64,000 nucleotides of DNA from assembly GCA_023014485.1 (NCBI GenBank), contig JAJOZX010003314.1:275001-339000 (forward strand). The letters are read 5' to 3'. Each line of letters opens with the position of its first letter. Position 1 is the stretch's first letter. The notes beneath the pieces were generated by a model that was not told the origin of the DNA, searched no databases, and saw nothing but the letters and a program-made list of their open reading frames with translations. Source of the DNA: Bathynomus jamesi. Lineage: Eukaryota > Arthropoda > Malacostraca > Isopoda > Cirolanidae. Shown here piece after piece: positions 24,190 through 34,980 of the stretch. Made by a program: the position numbers and the translations under genes.

Positions 24190-24223
24190 AGGGGGGCGAA
24201 ATCGCCCCCGTTGAGAAACCCTG
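24190..24223 (-). repeat. Lone hAT-MITE-type terminus
   Basis: The minus strand reads CAGGGTTTCTCAACGGGGGC followed by a short GGGGGCGA/TCGCCCCC palindrome. Termini beginning CAGGG-TTCTCAA are typical of non-autonomous hAT elements. Only this end is seen; the partner was not found nearby. Confidence 0.45.
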
Positions 24224-24239
24224 TTCTAAAGTAAAGATA

Positions 24240-25100
24240 TTTGGCAATGAGTCAAGGAAACGTTCGTAGTACACACAACAATTATATGCCAGGTGTCGCT
24301 ATCTGTTCTCAAGAGTGTCCTAAGAATAATGAGTGCAACTGTACATTAATCCTAGATTTTTATTTGTATGCAATTATTGATCCGGATTTCAACTTGGTTT
24401 TAAACGAATTTACATCCACAACATTTTTTATATCAGCATTTAAATCATTCCATAGTTTCAATCCAATGAAACTAATTTTTTAGATAAAGACAATCTAAAT
24501 TGAGGTATAAAATGCTTTGACCTATTTCTGGTCTGATATCAGTGGAGGATTTATTTCTTGATGAGTTATGAAATATCTATTTACCCATTGTAAGTTAATG
24601 ATTTTGTTCTTACACTTGTAAGTAGTAACTTTGCTCATTAAATAATGCACTAGAGTGATCAAGGAAATCAGCATCAGATAATAACCTCTCTGCTCATTTT
24701 TGGATGAGAGAGATATTGTTTAAAAGGTTGTTAGCGGAGTTTCCCGAAACAAAGATGCAGGACGTTATATAAGGAACAAGAGTAGGATAAAGAGTCAATA
24801 AAAGCTGTTTTGGGACGACATTTCTAAGTTTAAACATTATAGCCACAGTCCTTGGAATCTTTTTCGCGATATAATTTACATGACCTCTCCACTGCAATTT
24901 CTTATCTAGCATTACACCAAGGAATTTTGTTAAGTCCACTCCTTTATAGCGATTTCATTAACATTAAGTTCATCAAGATAAACATTTCTTTTATTCATAA
25001 ATATCATGAAATTTGTTTTTCTGGTATCTAGGAAGTTTATTGGTGGTCAACCATTTCATTACACTGTTGAATTCTGAATTAAATATATTCATAGCTAACT
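24240..25100 (-). pseudogene. LINE ORF2 3' fragment
   Basis: The clear part is 24694-24939, reading TKFLGVMLDKKLQWRGHV and LRNVVPKQLLLTLYPTLVPY, the post-palm region of jockey/CR1-type RTs. Flanking minus-strand frames continue the similarity weakly (KNKLHDIYE near 25000) with many stops. It is an old 5'-truncated copy. Confidence 0.7.
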
Positions 25101-25395
25101 TAACATCTTTGCAAGAAAAAGACATTCTGGAATGTGCATTCATATACCACGTACTTTATAAATTCAATAACAGTTCAGTAACAGTATAAATTGGACCCCA
25201 TCTTAATAAATACTCATTTAAAGAAAAAGGTATTTTAAAAATTTTTTGCTAATCTCTCGTAACCACTTTGTTTATGCTCTGTAGATACTGTATATAAATT
25301 TTCAGTTTCGTTTCATTCCTTGACGAGGTGTACTGCTAAATACAAGAAAGGTCTTGGAATCATTTAGCATTTTCCATTGTGGTGTGCATCATATA
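25101..25395. other. AT-rich spacer, nothing recognised
   Basis: About 300 bp of AT-rich sequence between a LINE fragment and a mariner TIR. I see no coding or structural signal. Confidence 0.5.
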
Positions 25396-26301
25396 CAGGG
25401 CGTCCCAAAAAAATGTATACACACTTTAACAGCTGATAGCTCAATTGATGTTTCTTTCTTTCCAAGTTAAACCCATTAGAATTAATAATGGCAGTCAGAC
25501 TAAGCTTTGAACAAAGGAAATTCATTCTAAAATGCTACTGGAAGTGTGAAAACGCAGTTGAAGTGCAAAGACAGTTTAGGAGGGAGTTTCAAACAGATCC
25601 ACCAACGCGACTTACCATCACTCGAATTAGAGATAAGTTTGTAGCCGATGGAACTGTTCAGAATGTCCACAAGAAGCGTTCCGGAAGACCACGGACATCG
25701 ACAAGCACCACAAAGCAAGAAAGAGTACTGGAAACGTATCACCAAAGTCAAAGAAAATCTGTGCGGCAAGCGAGTCGTGAGGTAGGACTTTCAGAATCGT
25801 CTGTCCAACGCATTTTGAAGCGCTGTCAATGGAAAAGTTACATTCCAAGATTAGTCCATGCTATTAATGAAGATGATCCGGACCGAAGAGTGGAGTATTG
25901 CGAGTGGTACTTGGCACGATGTGGATGTGGATTGGACGAAGGGGTTTCGTAGAATACCCTCCGCGTTCACCAGACCTCACACCACTAGACTTTTTTTTAT
26001 GGGGATACTTAAAAGACAAAGTCTACGCTATAAAACCTGCAACAGTCGCTGAATTGAGAGCAGCCATTGAACGAGAATGCACACAAATACCAAACGAAAT
26101 GTTTCGTGATGTTTGCGATTCCATTGCTTCGCGTTATCAGCAGTGCTTGGACCAGAACGGACGTCAGTTTGAAAACAGGCGTTGACAAAACAATTAAATA
26201 ATGTCTGTAGATTCTATTACATTTTGAAAATGAAATGTATTTTAATAAACACTGCCTTTATAATTATTTAAAGTGTGTATACATTTTTTTGGGACGCCCT
26301 G
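25396..26301 (+). mobile_element. Tc1/mariner-like element, internally deleted
   Basis: The ends CAGGGCGTCCCAAAAAAATG (25396) and its inverted partner ending at 26301 form TIRs of about 35 bp, flanked by TA at 25394-25395 and 26302-26303. At 906 bp it is about 400 bp shorter than a typical member, matching an internal deletion in the transposase. It lies four bases from the next element. Confidence 0.9.
25488..26185 (+). pseudogene. Transposase lacking the first two catalytic Asp residues
   Basis: The N-terminus is intact: [20 protein letters not shown] opens a DUF4817-type helix-turn-helix, followed by the HTH linker up to YCEWYLARC (residue about 150). The sequence then jumps directly to the last part of the catalytic domain, YPPRSPDLTPLDFFLWGYL, in another frame, and runs to a stop at 26183-26185. 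The region holding the first and second catalytic Asp is absent; only the third remains. This deletion-derivative could still bind ends but not cut. Confidence 0.88.
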
Positions 26302-26305
26302 TATA

Positions 26306-27586
26306 TACAGGGCGTTTCAAAAAGAGTCATACAACTTTAACGTCCTGCCATTTCTTTGTTTTCTAATCTATACTCTTTACTTTTTCAGGTTTTGATGGTG
26401 GTTTTCTGATATTTGTTCTCTGGAGTTTCTAGCTCCCTAGCTCAACTATGTCATTGACAGTGGAGCAGAAGACAAAAGTGGTGTCTCTGTGGTATGAGAC
26501 GAAATCATATGTACAGTAGAGACCCGCCGGAGGTTCTGCCGGGAAATCAATCTCAGAACACGTGTTGGACCAACAAATTGTGACATTCAACGTGTTGTGA
26601 AACATTTTGAGGACAAGGGTACAGTGCACAACCAGAGCAATGGCAACAGTGGCAGGCCAGCATCAGTAACCAAGAGCCAAGCCAACATCGACGTCGTGCG
26701 GGATTCTGTAGTGGACTGGACAGTCCCAAGAAGTCCCACCGCCGGCACTCCCAGGAGCTGGGCATCAAATCAACATCAGTCTGGCGTATCCTCACTAAGG
26801 AACTGAAGCTTTTCCCGTAAATCATCTCTATTAGGCATAAACTGACTCAAGATGACATGAGAGAGAGAGTTCACATGTGCAATTGGCTCAGTGACAGGAT
26901 GGAGCGCTACTCAAACTGGATCAACCTGATCTGGTTCAGTGATAAAGCCCATTTCCATTTGAGCGGTGCCATCAACAACCACAATAACATTTTCTGGGGC
27001 GCAAAACCACCTGAGATCACTGAGAGGTGCCTGAAAAGCCCTAAGGTCACATGCTTCTGCGACTTCAATGTCAGATGGAATGCTAGGGCCTTACTGGTTT
27101 CAGGATGACCTGGTTTATGCAGGATGGTGCCACCCCGCATACAGCTGGTGACACCATCACTATCATGCGGCAGCTCTTCAGAAACCGCCTCATTTCCCTG
27201 GGTACCGCTCATGACTGGGCACCCCATAGCCCAGACTTGAACCCTCTGGACTACTGGTTCTGGGGGGCTGCCAAGGACTCTGTCTACGCCAACCGCCCTG
27301 GACGATCTGAGGCAGAAGGTATCAGACTACCTCCAGGAAATGCCCCCTGAAACCTGGAGGGAAGTTGGACAGAACTTAGGAGTCAAGATCAAAGCCTGTC
27401 TGAACCGCGGTGGGGCACACATCGAGAACGTCAATTACAAGGATTTTGCTTAACTCCATTATGCTTAAACTTACTGCCAAAAAAATATCATTTCATAAAC
27501 TTTCAAAACATGTTTTGTTCATGTTCATGAGGTTTCTGGTTCTTTGTAAATAAACGTTTAAAATTGTATAACTTTTTTGAAACGCC

Positions 27587-27589
<3 letters not shown>
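26306..27589 (+). mobile_element. Tc1/mariner-like element
   Basis: TIRs CAGGGCGTTTCAAAAAG at 26306 and CTTTTTTGAAACGCCCTG ending at 27589. TA precedes it at 26304-26305; the right flank is TG in place of TA. Length 1,284 bp is near full size. It sits almost back to back with the preceding element. Confidence 0.9.
26448..27453 (+). pseudogene. Tc1/mariner transposase with multiple frameshifts
   Basis: Start at 26448 (MSLTVEQKTKVVSLWYETKS), then a stop within 25 codons. The reading continues in other frames: 26597-26806 (linker), 26857-27108 with the first catalytic Asp in IWFSDKAHFHLSG, and 27105-27350 with the second in FMQDGATPHTA and the third in SPDLNPLDYWFWG. The three catalytic Asp residues are kept, but at least three frameshifts and the early stop prevent expression. 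Confidence 0.88.

Positions 27590-27650
<61 letters not shown>
27590..27650. repeat. TA microsatellite
   Basis: (TA)n next to the mariner end, followed by a short G run. Confidence 0.95.
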
Positions 27651-27652
<2 letters not shown>

Positions 27653-27699
27653 GGGGGGGCAAGTGTAGTTTGGCGTTCCCCAACTTTGTCCGCGTACAC

Positions 27700-27862
27700 G
27701 TAATCAAATAAAACGTTCAAACTAACGAAAATATTACGACAACCTAACCAATCGTATACACATTACAAACACACACACACGCATTATACATAGATATTGA
27801 CGATTGGTTAGGTTAAGTCGTAATATTTTCGTTAGTTTTAACGTTTCATTTGATGGATTCAT
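27700..27862. repeat. Palindromic MITE, copy 1
   Basis: Two inverted arms of about 60 bp share AACTAACGAAAATATTACGA and CCTAACCAATCGT, with a (CA)n-containing loop at 27756-27798. The arms extend outward through an ACGTT-containing segment. The same palindrome family occurs at 52621-52725 and 63656-63843. It has no coding capacity. Confidence 0.85.
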
Positions 27863-29027
27863 TTAAAAAATGTTTCCTAAAGATCCTAGTGTAGTTTACG
27901 TTCCCCAACTTTGACTTAGTGTAGTTTGTCCCCCTTTTGCGTCAGGGGGACGTAAACCTCTCTCTCTATATATATATATCTATATATCTATATAGAGAAC
28001 GAGAGAGAACGAGAGAGAACGTAGATTGAAGAGTGGAACATCAATGAATTGGCTTACGAAAACAAAACAAATAAAAAAGTTGCAAAGAATTTATGAAAGA
28101 GTGAAAAGTCGCAATGAAAAACTTTCAACGTGAAAACATATCAAAGATTTTAAGTCTGCAGATATATATATGAAGTTTACACACATGAAAAATCTAATAG
28201 AAATTTGTTGTTTATAACCTTTCTTTTCAAAACTAAAGATTTGAAAGCGAAAAACTTCCGAATTAAAGTAATAAAAGTGGTAAAAGAGTAATAATGCTTT
28301 CACCTCATATAGTGGAACCCTTTACCTTTTCGACAGAAGTAAAAGACTGAAGACAGGTGGTTGGAATTAGTGATGCATTTTATTTATGGTGCTTTTAATT
28401 ATTCTTCATTTTATCACACTTTTTTCAAGGCATCACTGAGCTATCAGATAAAGAAAATTTGATGGAAATTACAGTTTTATTTTTCATTAAAATTAATACA
28501 AATGAAAAACTACAGCATTAAAATAGTACTTGGTTGTGTTAAATGTTATTGATCTCACTCAATTCTAATGACCATAACTTTATACGAAGTCACACATTTA
28601 ATGAATAGTTTACTTAAACTAGTTGGTGTAAATTAATAAATAAGACCCAGATTTACTCAGTATCATCACTTTTATTAATCTCAGACAATTACACTCGAGT
28701 CTTCTAATAATAAATGATAATAGGAAAACCGAACGTTAAGATCATATTTGAGATTTTTCATATAACACTACATGGTTGTGATGTCTATCGAAACGAATAA
28801 CAAGTGAAAATTTAATGTGAAAATAAAGGTGACATGTTTACATGAAAATGAAATCCTGTGACGACAGATTTACTTATCAGCTTCCCACAGGAATTTAGAA
28901 AGTCTCTTCAGTTACACGCTAGAAGGATGATCACGGAAAAGTGGAAATCAAAGGAATTGTTGATCTTTAATAAAAATGTTTTTATTCTTTATTTTTGTAA
29001 ATTGGTGCAAAATGAACAAATAAATAA

Positions 29028-29089
<62 letters not shown>

Positions 29090-29500
29090 ATATATTAATT
29101 TGGGTGATCCTTATTTGTGATAAAAAAAGAAAGTTGCAAAATTTTCCCGGACACCCTCCCATTTTGTTCCACTGTATTAGAAATCACTGCATAAATAGAT
29201 TTGACAATCTCATGCTATTTTGAGGTCACTACCAAAGGATGAACATTTCAGATATTCTTGTTTTTATAGTAATGTTCGATGTTCATTAATTACACTTTCT
29301 CGATGTCTGTACGAAAGAATTTAAAAATAAAATGTCATGTCAAACAGTAAATACTATATTTTAAAAGGAAACACTTAAACAATTGAAAACATATTTTGTT
29401 TACAAAAGAAAATCATATGGTTATATGACTATAAAAATCGTGAGATTTAATACAATTAGTGTTGATATTTTGACATTAAGATACCACCTGTAGGATGAAC
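27863..29500. other. Non-coding AT-rich region with TG microsatellite
   Basis: No recognisable gene. The block GTGTAGTTT..CGTTCCCCAACTTT occurs as a direct repeat at about 27663 and 27889, flanking the palindromic MITE. A (TG)n run lies at 29030-29088. A 121-codon frame at 28858-29223 runs through the TG repeat and has no family signature. Confidence 0.6.
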
Positions 29501-29605
29501 TACTTCTGTTCCTCATTTCTTGTAAGCTTTTTTTTTTTTTCCAAGTTTCCTTGTAAGTTCCAGAAATTTTGTACAAAAGTATTTACATACCTTTTTTAGA
29601 AGTTT

Positions 29606-30316
29606 TTATTTTTCCTCATAGTCTCTATCCTTTTCTACGGCTTTCCTCCACCTCGAAACAAGGGCCTTTATTTCTTGTTGGTAAAAGTCCGCTGGGTTCC
29701 GCTCAAGCCACCTCTTAACCTCCTCAACAACCTCATCGTCATTCTGAAACTTTCTTCCACGAATAGCATCTTTCAATGGCCCAAACAAATGGAAGTCTGA
29801 AGGTGCCAGATCCGGGCTGTATGAAGGGTGATGTAAAAGAGTCGAGCGCATTTTTGTGATGGCCTCTCTTGTTTGCAAACTGTTGTGTGGTCTTGCGTTA
29901 TCGTGCAAAAGAAGGACGTCTTCCAGTTTTATTTCCGGTCGAACTCGCTTTATACTGTACGTCTCTGGAGTCTCGGTAGGGTAGCAATATATGCCTCTGA
30001 TTTGATTTTTGTCCTTTCTTCATAATATCCACCAGAATCACCCCTTTCATGTCCCAGAAGATGGTGGCCATAACCTTTCCTGCAGAGGGAGCCATTTTGA
30101 ACTTTTTCGTGCGTGGGGAGTCTGCGTGATGCCACTCTATGGATTGGCATTTAGTTTCATGTTCAAAGTGGTGTACCCAAGTCTCATTCCCCAGTCACAG
30201 TTCGTGAAAGGAAGTATCCCCTTCTGTCTCATATCGAACCAACGATTCAGAAGCAATTTCTTTTCTTTGGGCTTCAGTCAGTTCGCGAGGAACAAACCGT
30301 GAACACACTTGAGTAT
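29606..30316 (-). pseudogene. Mariner transposase, C-terminal half
   Basis: Continues after the insertion. The first catalytic motif reads TGNETWV, Asn in place of Asp. Second and third motifs are HDNARPHNSLQ and YSPDLAPSDFHLFG with their Asp residues intact. At least one stop and two frameshifts (near 30180, 29950 and 29905) are visible. The loss of the first Asp alone would abolish strand cleavage. Confidence 0.85.
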
Positions 30317-30572
30317 TAGGGCGGATCGAAAATGAGGTTTTTAAACTTTTTTTCGAAATTCAAATATGGCTATTGCGGAAAATATGTGGGTGCTATAGAT
30401 AATGACTGTGCATAAATATTAGTCCTGCGAAATTATATCTTCAGGTGCCACAAAGCCGTCGGAAAAAGTGAAATATAATGATTTTCTTATATTCTGCATT
30501 AGTACAATAACTGAAACTTACTTGTTATTATTATATATTACGTGTTCCAATTACCAAAATAGTTACTGAATT

Positions 30573-30667
30573 ACGCAGCTCTTAGTTTATTTAGATCAAT
30601 GTTCTTTTGATTAATGATCTAAATAATCCAGAACTCACCACGAGGGGGTGGCTGTGTGTCGAGCTCC
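30573..30667 (-). ncRNA. HDV-like self-cleaving ribozyme, copy A
   Basis: On the minus strand, starting 57 nt past the transposase stop. P1 is GGAGCTC with GAGTTCT (two G-U pairs). P3 is CCAC/GTGG closed by a C-rich L3 (CCCCTC). GG after P1' can form P1.1. P4 is a perfect 12-bp stem with a 16-nt loop. J4/2 is ACTAAGA with the C in the position of the catalytic cytosine. P2 ACACAGC/GCTGCGT has one A-C mismatch. HDV-like ribozymes use this nested double pseudoknot and cut just 5' of P1, here between 30668 and 30667. AATAAA overlaps the P4/J4-2 border. Confidence 0.8.
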
Positions 30668-30724
30668 ACCCATGCCCTCCCAACCACCCATCCTTGCGCA
30701 TGTTTTTTTCTATTAACGTTTTAT

Positions 30725-32971
30725 TTAAACTTTATATTCAGCTTTACTTTCGAATGATGGCATTTTTTTACGTGACAGAAGTGTTGATCTTATGAAGCCA
30801 TCTCGCGCGTTCAATCCAAATACTTTTGATGATGCTTCAGTCACTAATTTTACCATTCTTTCTACTACTTGTGTATGACAAGGGAATTTCTCGAATGGAG
30901 GCGTACTCTTGTTTTCTATGAATTCTTCAATCTCATTTTCTGTCAGGTGTCTTGTCACAGGTGGTTCAGTGACAATGCATTTTTGCCAATTAATTAAATC
31001 AGTATAATCAGTAGCTTCAAATTGAATAACAGGTACTGTGAAACGCCTCACAACTTTTTCCTTGTTTGTTTGCCTTGCTTTCTTTATTCGCCTCCACGCT
31101 AATTCTCTTATGGCGCTGCGGTCATCATGAATCATTGATGCTAGAATATTTTCTGGATTTGCAAAAAATGCATTTCTTTGTATGACAGGGTTTACAATAT
31201 CCTTTACTTCGTCATTCAGTGTTCTTGTTAGTTCAATAGTTTTGAAAACATGTTTTGAGCCATTGACAAAAGACGTACTTTGCTTAATAGAAAACCACAT
31301 TGGGATGTAGACCTTCATTATAAAAGAAGCAATGTTCATGAGGTTTTCAGATGGACTTACAGTTGAAACGTATAGACGAAGCAAACGATTTGCTGTAGTC
31401 AGCCATCGTGAATGTGCCATTTTGCCTGGACTACGATGAGCAAGATCTGGAGAGCAATATCCCTTTGTTATGGCCTGATGAATATCAATTAGATATTTTT
31501 GGTCGGTGCTAAGATCTTCACAGTCTACAGTTGGTTCCTCAGCATCAATCCTTTCAAACTCGACAATAGGAAGACTCTCACAGTTCTCTAATTCCCTGCC
31601 AATAGGACTGGTGAATCCGCGGGGGCCAGATGTTTTTCATTCCAGCTTTGCAACTAAATGGCGTAATGGCAATTCATTGGCATGGAGCTGGCACACTAAA
31701 TGTTGAACTGGCTTCTTCAGCTTCAATTCTATAAGCCTTATAACGCCTCCCTTTTCTCCAGTGTTGACTGCTGCACCATCGCATCCAATGGCAACAAGGT
31801 TTTCCAGGTTCATGTCATTATTTCCAATATACTCAAACATTCCTTTACATATTTCTTCAGCTGATCCAGAATTCACAGAATAATGGCCCAAATAATCTGA
31901 ACCAGGTTCTCTCACTAAAGTGATATGTTCTTCTGTTACCTTCTTCTGATATACTTTGGACTCTTTTTTTTCTTGGAAGAGTGTAGAATCTTTTCGACCA
32001 TCAAAATAGATTCCTCTGATTGGGACCTGATTTTGATCTTTCATAATTTCTGATCTCTTCTTTTGTCTTTCTCTTCTGATTTTACTCCTATCCACTACTT
32101 CAGATGTATTGTCAATAGAAACTTCTCCAATATCTTGCAATACTGCACTAACAATGAATGCTGCAGCTCGATCTGAAACTGCAGTCCTGTCACAAGCAGT
32201 AGCCACTGAAGGTAGATTTGTAGTTTTCCTTTTCTTGAATAATTGTTCTTCAGGTTGTTCGAGCTTTCTCTTCGAGCTAACTGGCTCTGGAAATGTATCG
32301 TCTGATATTTCGCCAGATTCACTTTCACTATTTGATGTCGATGATGATAATTCAACATTTGTATCCTGCAATTTCTCCTGTGAAGATTCTTTGGTGAGCC
32401 TCACAGCTTCTTTTTGCTTTCTTAGCAACGTAGATGCTTTTTTCTTTGAGAGTGTAATATCTACTCTATCAATAAACAGTTTTCTTTCACTCCTTTGATC
32501 TAAGAGGAACGTCACTTCTTCCTTTGGAACCGTTTTTTCTTTGGGACAAGAACATTGTGTTAGTACTTTGCACTTGCACGCTGCAATGTCAAAAAGTTTC
32601 GTGTGTGCTTCTTTTTTGAACATATCAATCTTTGCTTTGTAAGCTTCAGAATTTTTTCTGCTTTGGTATGGCTTCATAATGACACGATACTTTTCGTGGT
32701 AGCTTCTGAACATTGTTTCAATTCACCTGTCTGACAGAATTGGGACGGAAGCACTTTCCCAAATTGTTTTCAATTTATCAACAACTTGTTCTAATATTTG
32801 AGATATTGAAGGATCTTTATTAGTATTCTGTTTCAAATCGTTTCTTACAAACAAGTAATATTTAAAAACTCCTTCGTATGTAGGAAGATTCCTGTGCCAC
32901 AAATCTTCCCCCATACCAAACATGGGGCACTCAGTTGAGGCCCTGGTTGATTTTGCACAAACTCGAGACAT
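30725..32971 (-). pseudogene. hAT-like transposase, copy A, two nonsense codons
   Basis: One frame runs through 32971-30725, interrupted only by stops at 32723-32725 and 31637-31639. Order: N-terminal helical region (MSRVCAKSTRAS), Cys cluster LFDIAACKCKVLTQCSCP, acidic linker, IYFDGRKD with the first proposed catalytic Asp, VAIGCDGAAVNTG with the second, HANELPLRHL, SRWLTTANRLLRLY and CHTQVVERMVKLV with the proposed Glu. Upstream of the ATG, CTTTTTCAG looks like a splice acceptor. The protein is homologous to the intact copy at 43318-45567. The two stops suggest a recently dead copy. Confidence 0.85.
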
Positions 32972-33502
32972 TTTGAAAGTATACAAATCTGAAAAAGAAA
33001 GAGCTAATATCAATTATACGTTAATTTCAGTTAATTTCAGTTAATTTCAGTACATGGCAAACTTAGGGCAACACAATACAGAAATGCAAAATATATAAGA
33101 AATATAGTTAGGACTATCTGAGTAACGCCAACAACAGAACACCCACCTGCTACGAGAGCGACAGCTACACTGAACCGAGGTACTCACGTGACAGCTGAGT
33201 GAGCTGACTATAGAAAACTGTTTTTAGAGAATAGAAACTTTTTTTAAAGGTTGACTGAGCTATTTTTATACAAGTGTGAATAAATTCTTGTCTATTGTGC
33301 ATCGTGGACTCTTCTGTAATTATTGGTTAAAATCTGCTTTTTTCAATTTTTTTCAATATTGAAGATCATTGTGGCACCTGAAGATATTAATGTTATGATT
33401 TTAAATTTATACCAGCTTATTTCCTCACTACTCCACACATTTTCCACACTAGCCAATTTGAAAATTCGAAAAATGAGTTTTTCACTCCGCCCTATTGAGT
33501 AT

Positions 33503-33915
33503 CCCAGTTGCTGAATTATCGTATTCACACTTCCTTCACTAATTCCTAGCTCCAGTGATAGTTCCTTGTATGTGACGCGCCGATTTGTTCGAATGATGCA
33601 GTTAGCACGTTGCACAGTGTGAGATGTCACAGCCGATGCCAGGAGACCGCTGCGTGGCTCATCATCAAGGCTGGCTCTCCCGCTCTCCGATGATCTCACA
33701 CGTTTAGACCAGCGTCCAACTATGCTTCGATCAACAACAGCATCTACGTAAACGTTTTGTAGACGTTTGTGAATATTTCCAACTGTTTCCTTCTCTGCGG
33801 TTAAGAACTCGATAACAGCTCTCTGTTTACGACGCACATTACTGTCAGAGGGCATTTTCGAAACTGCGTTAACCATCGGTTTTATACAAGGGCGTTTAAA
33901 AGTGGTTTTATACAA
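33503..33915 (-). pseudogene. Mariner transposase, N-terminal half
   Basis: Reading from MPSDSNVRRKQRAVIEFLTA (start near 33855), the HTH region of mariner transposases is seen up to GSVNTIIQQLGYS, where the inserted element begins. The frame runs on a little into the inserted TIR (33343), giving a chimeric tail that has no meaning. It normally binds the TIRs. Confidence 0.85.
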
Positions 33916-34263
33916 AGGAGGGGAGGTTCAAACTGGAAAAATCTGGTTATGTGAAGCGCAGAAAGTTCAATCTTACGACCCAAAAGACATTTGAGCCCCA
34001 TGGCAAAATATATTGAGTACCCTAGTATATACACCCATCATTTCCGTTAATATTTGTTTATATGTTGTAAATAAAACACAACTACATCGTTCTGCCGATT
34101 TAATATATATCGAAATACAAAATATGGATATACATTAGGTGCAAAACAGGGGTAATACATACATGATTTATATATATATCTATATAAAAAATAACACATC
34201 CAGTAGAGGAGAAATGCATATACATTAGGCGCAAAACAGTAGTAATACACAATGGAGTTATTT

Positions 34264-34308
<45 letters not shown>

Positions 34309-34471
34309 TATGTGTATATATATATATTTATACACGCATCAAAACAAAAATAATACAGCTTGTACAGTAGAATTCTATATACAACAAAATACACAACACA
34401 ATCGAATACAAAGATAACCATTACTTAGTTGAACTACCCTGGAAAAGAAACTGTCCTACACTGACAGATAA
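33916..34471. other. AT-rich spacer with TA microsatellite
   Basis: No gene seen. A (TA)n run lies at about 34266-34330. Two blocks near 34126-34160 and 34216-34255 repeat ATATACATTAGGYGCAAAACAG-type sequence, a short local duplication. Confidence 0.6.
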
Positions 34472-34980
34472 CACTAGGCAACAAAGATTTTGTTACAGAA
34501 GACCAAATAGGTGCTCCTAGCTAATTTCGGTATGCTGATTTCAAATCTATAATTAGATTTTTTCTATCACGTCTAGATTTTGTGTAAAATGCAAATCACT
34601 TTTAGTAAAATTTTCTACCACGTCCAGATTTTGGTTTTAATCGGCTTAATGCCAGTAATATGAAACTTGCTTTTCAAGGTTAAAGCAATTTTTTTTGCCA
34701 ACTATATACAAATTCGAACAATGTTGATAAATAAAATTTATCCCGAGTTGGCAACACTGAGTCAAGAGCATAGTAACGGGCAACGGCCCAACGGTCAGTC
34801 GCTACGTGACAGTCAAGCAGAACGGTTGTTGAAGCTCTCTGCTGATGAGCAAGTGACAGGTTGTGGTGACTTGTGTGTTTTTATAGCATTTGTTTTGTAC
34901 TACGGTGTGTATTTCTTTTTATTTTGCACATCGTAATAATTACTTTCTACGTTTTTTCAGATATTGTATGGTAATTCAAA

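Larger units (their letters stand above)
30317..33494 (-). mobile_element. hAT-like DNA transposon, copy A, with HDV-like ribozyme
   Basis: Termini TAGGGCGGATCGAAAA (30317) and its inverted partner ending CCGCCCTA (33494) carry diverged TIRs of at least 150 bp that share an internal ATATCTTCAGGTGCCACAA. The target duplication is a perfect 8 bp, TTGAGTAT (30309-30316 and 33495-33502). YAGGG ends and 8-bp duplications fit the hAT superfamily. It encodes one transposase on the minus strand and an HDV-like ribozyme between the stop codon and the 3' TIR. Confidence 0.9.
29600..33915 (-). mobile_element. Mariner element split by a hAT-like insertion
   Basis: A mariner transposase is encoded on the minus strand with its N-terminal half at 33503-33915 and its C-terminal half at 29606-30316. 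The 3,178-bp element at 30317-33494 interrupts it, flanked by the 8-bp duplication TTGAGTAT. Removing the insertion would rejoin one continuous homology, which fixes the order of events. I could not define the mariner TIRs with confidence. Confidence 0.85.

Noticed and set aside
28858..29223. 121-codon plus-strand frame
   Set aside because: Runs through a TG microsatellite giving CVCVCV; no domain, no context.
32109..32498. 129-codon Ser-rich plus-strand frame
   Set aside because: Antisense to the acidic linker of the copy A transposase.
34047..34421. 124-codon minus-strand Tyr/Cys-rich frame
   Set aside because: AT-rich repeat translation around a TA microsatellite.
34667..34936. 89-codon frame before the CACTA-ended transposase
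   Set aside because: Lies in the 5' UTR/intron of that element and has no recognisable domain.
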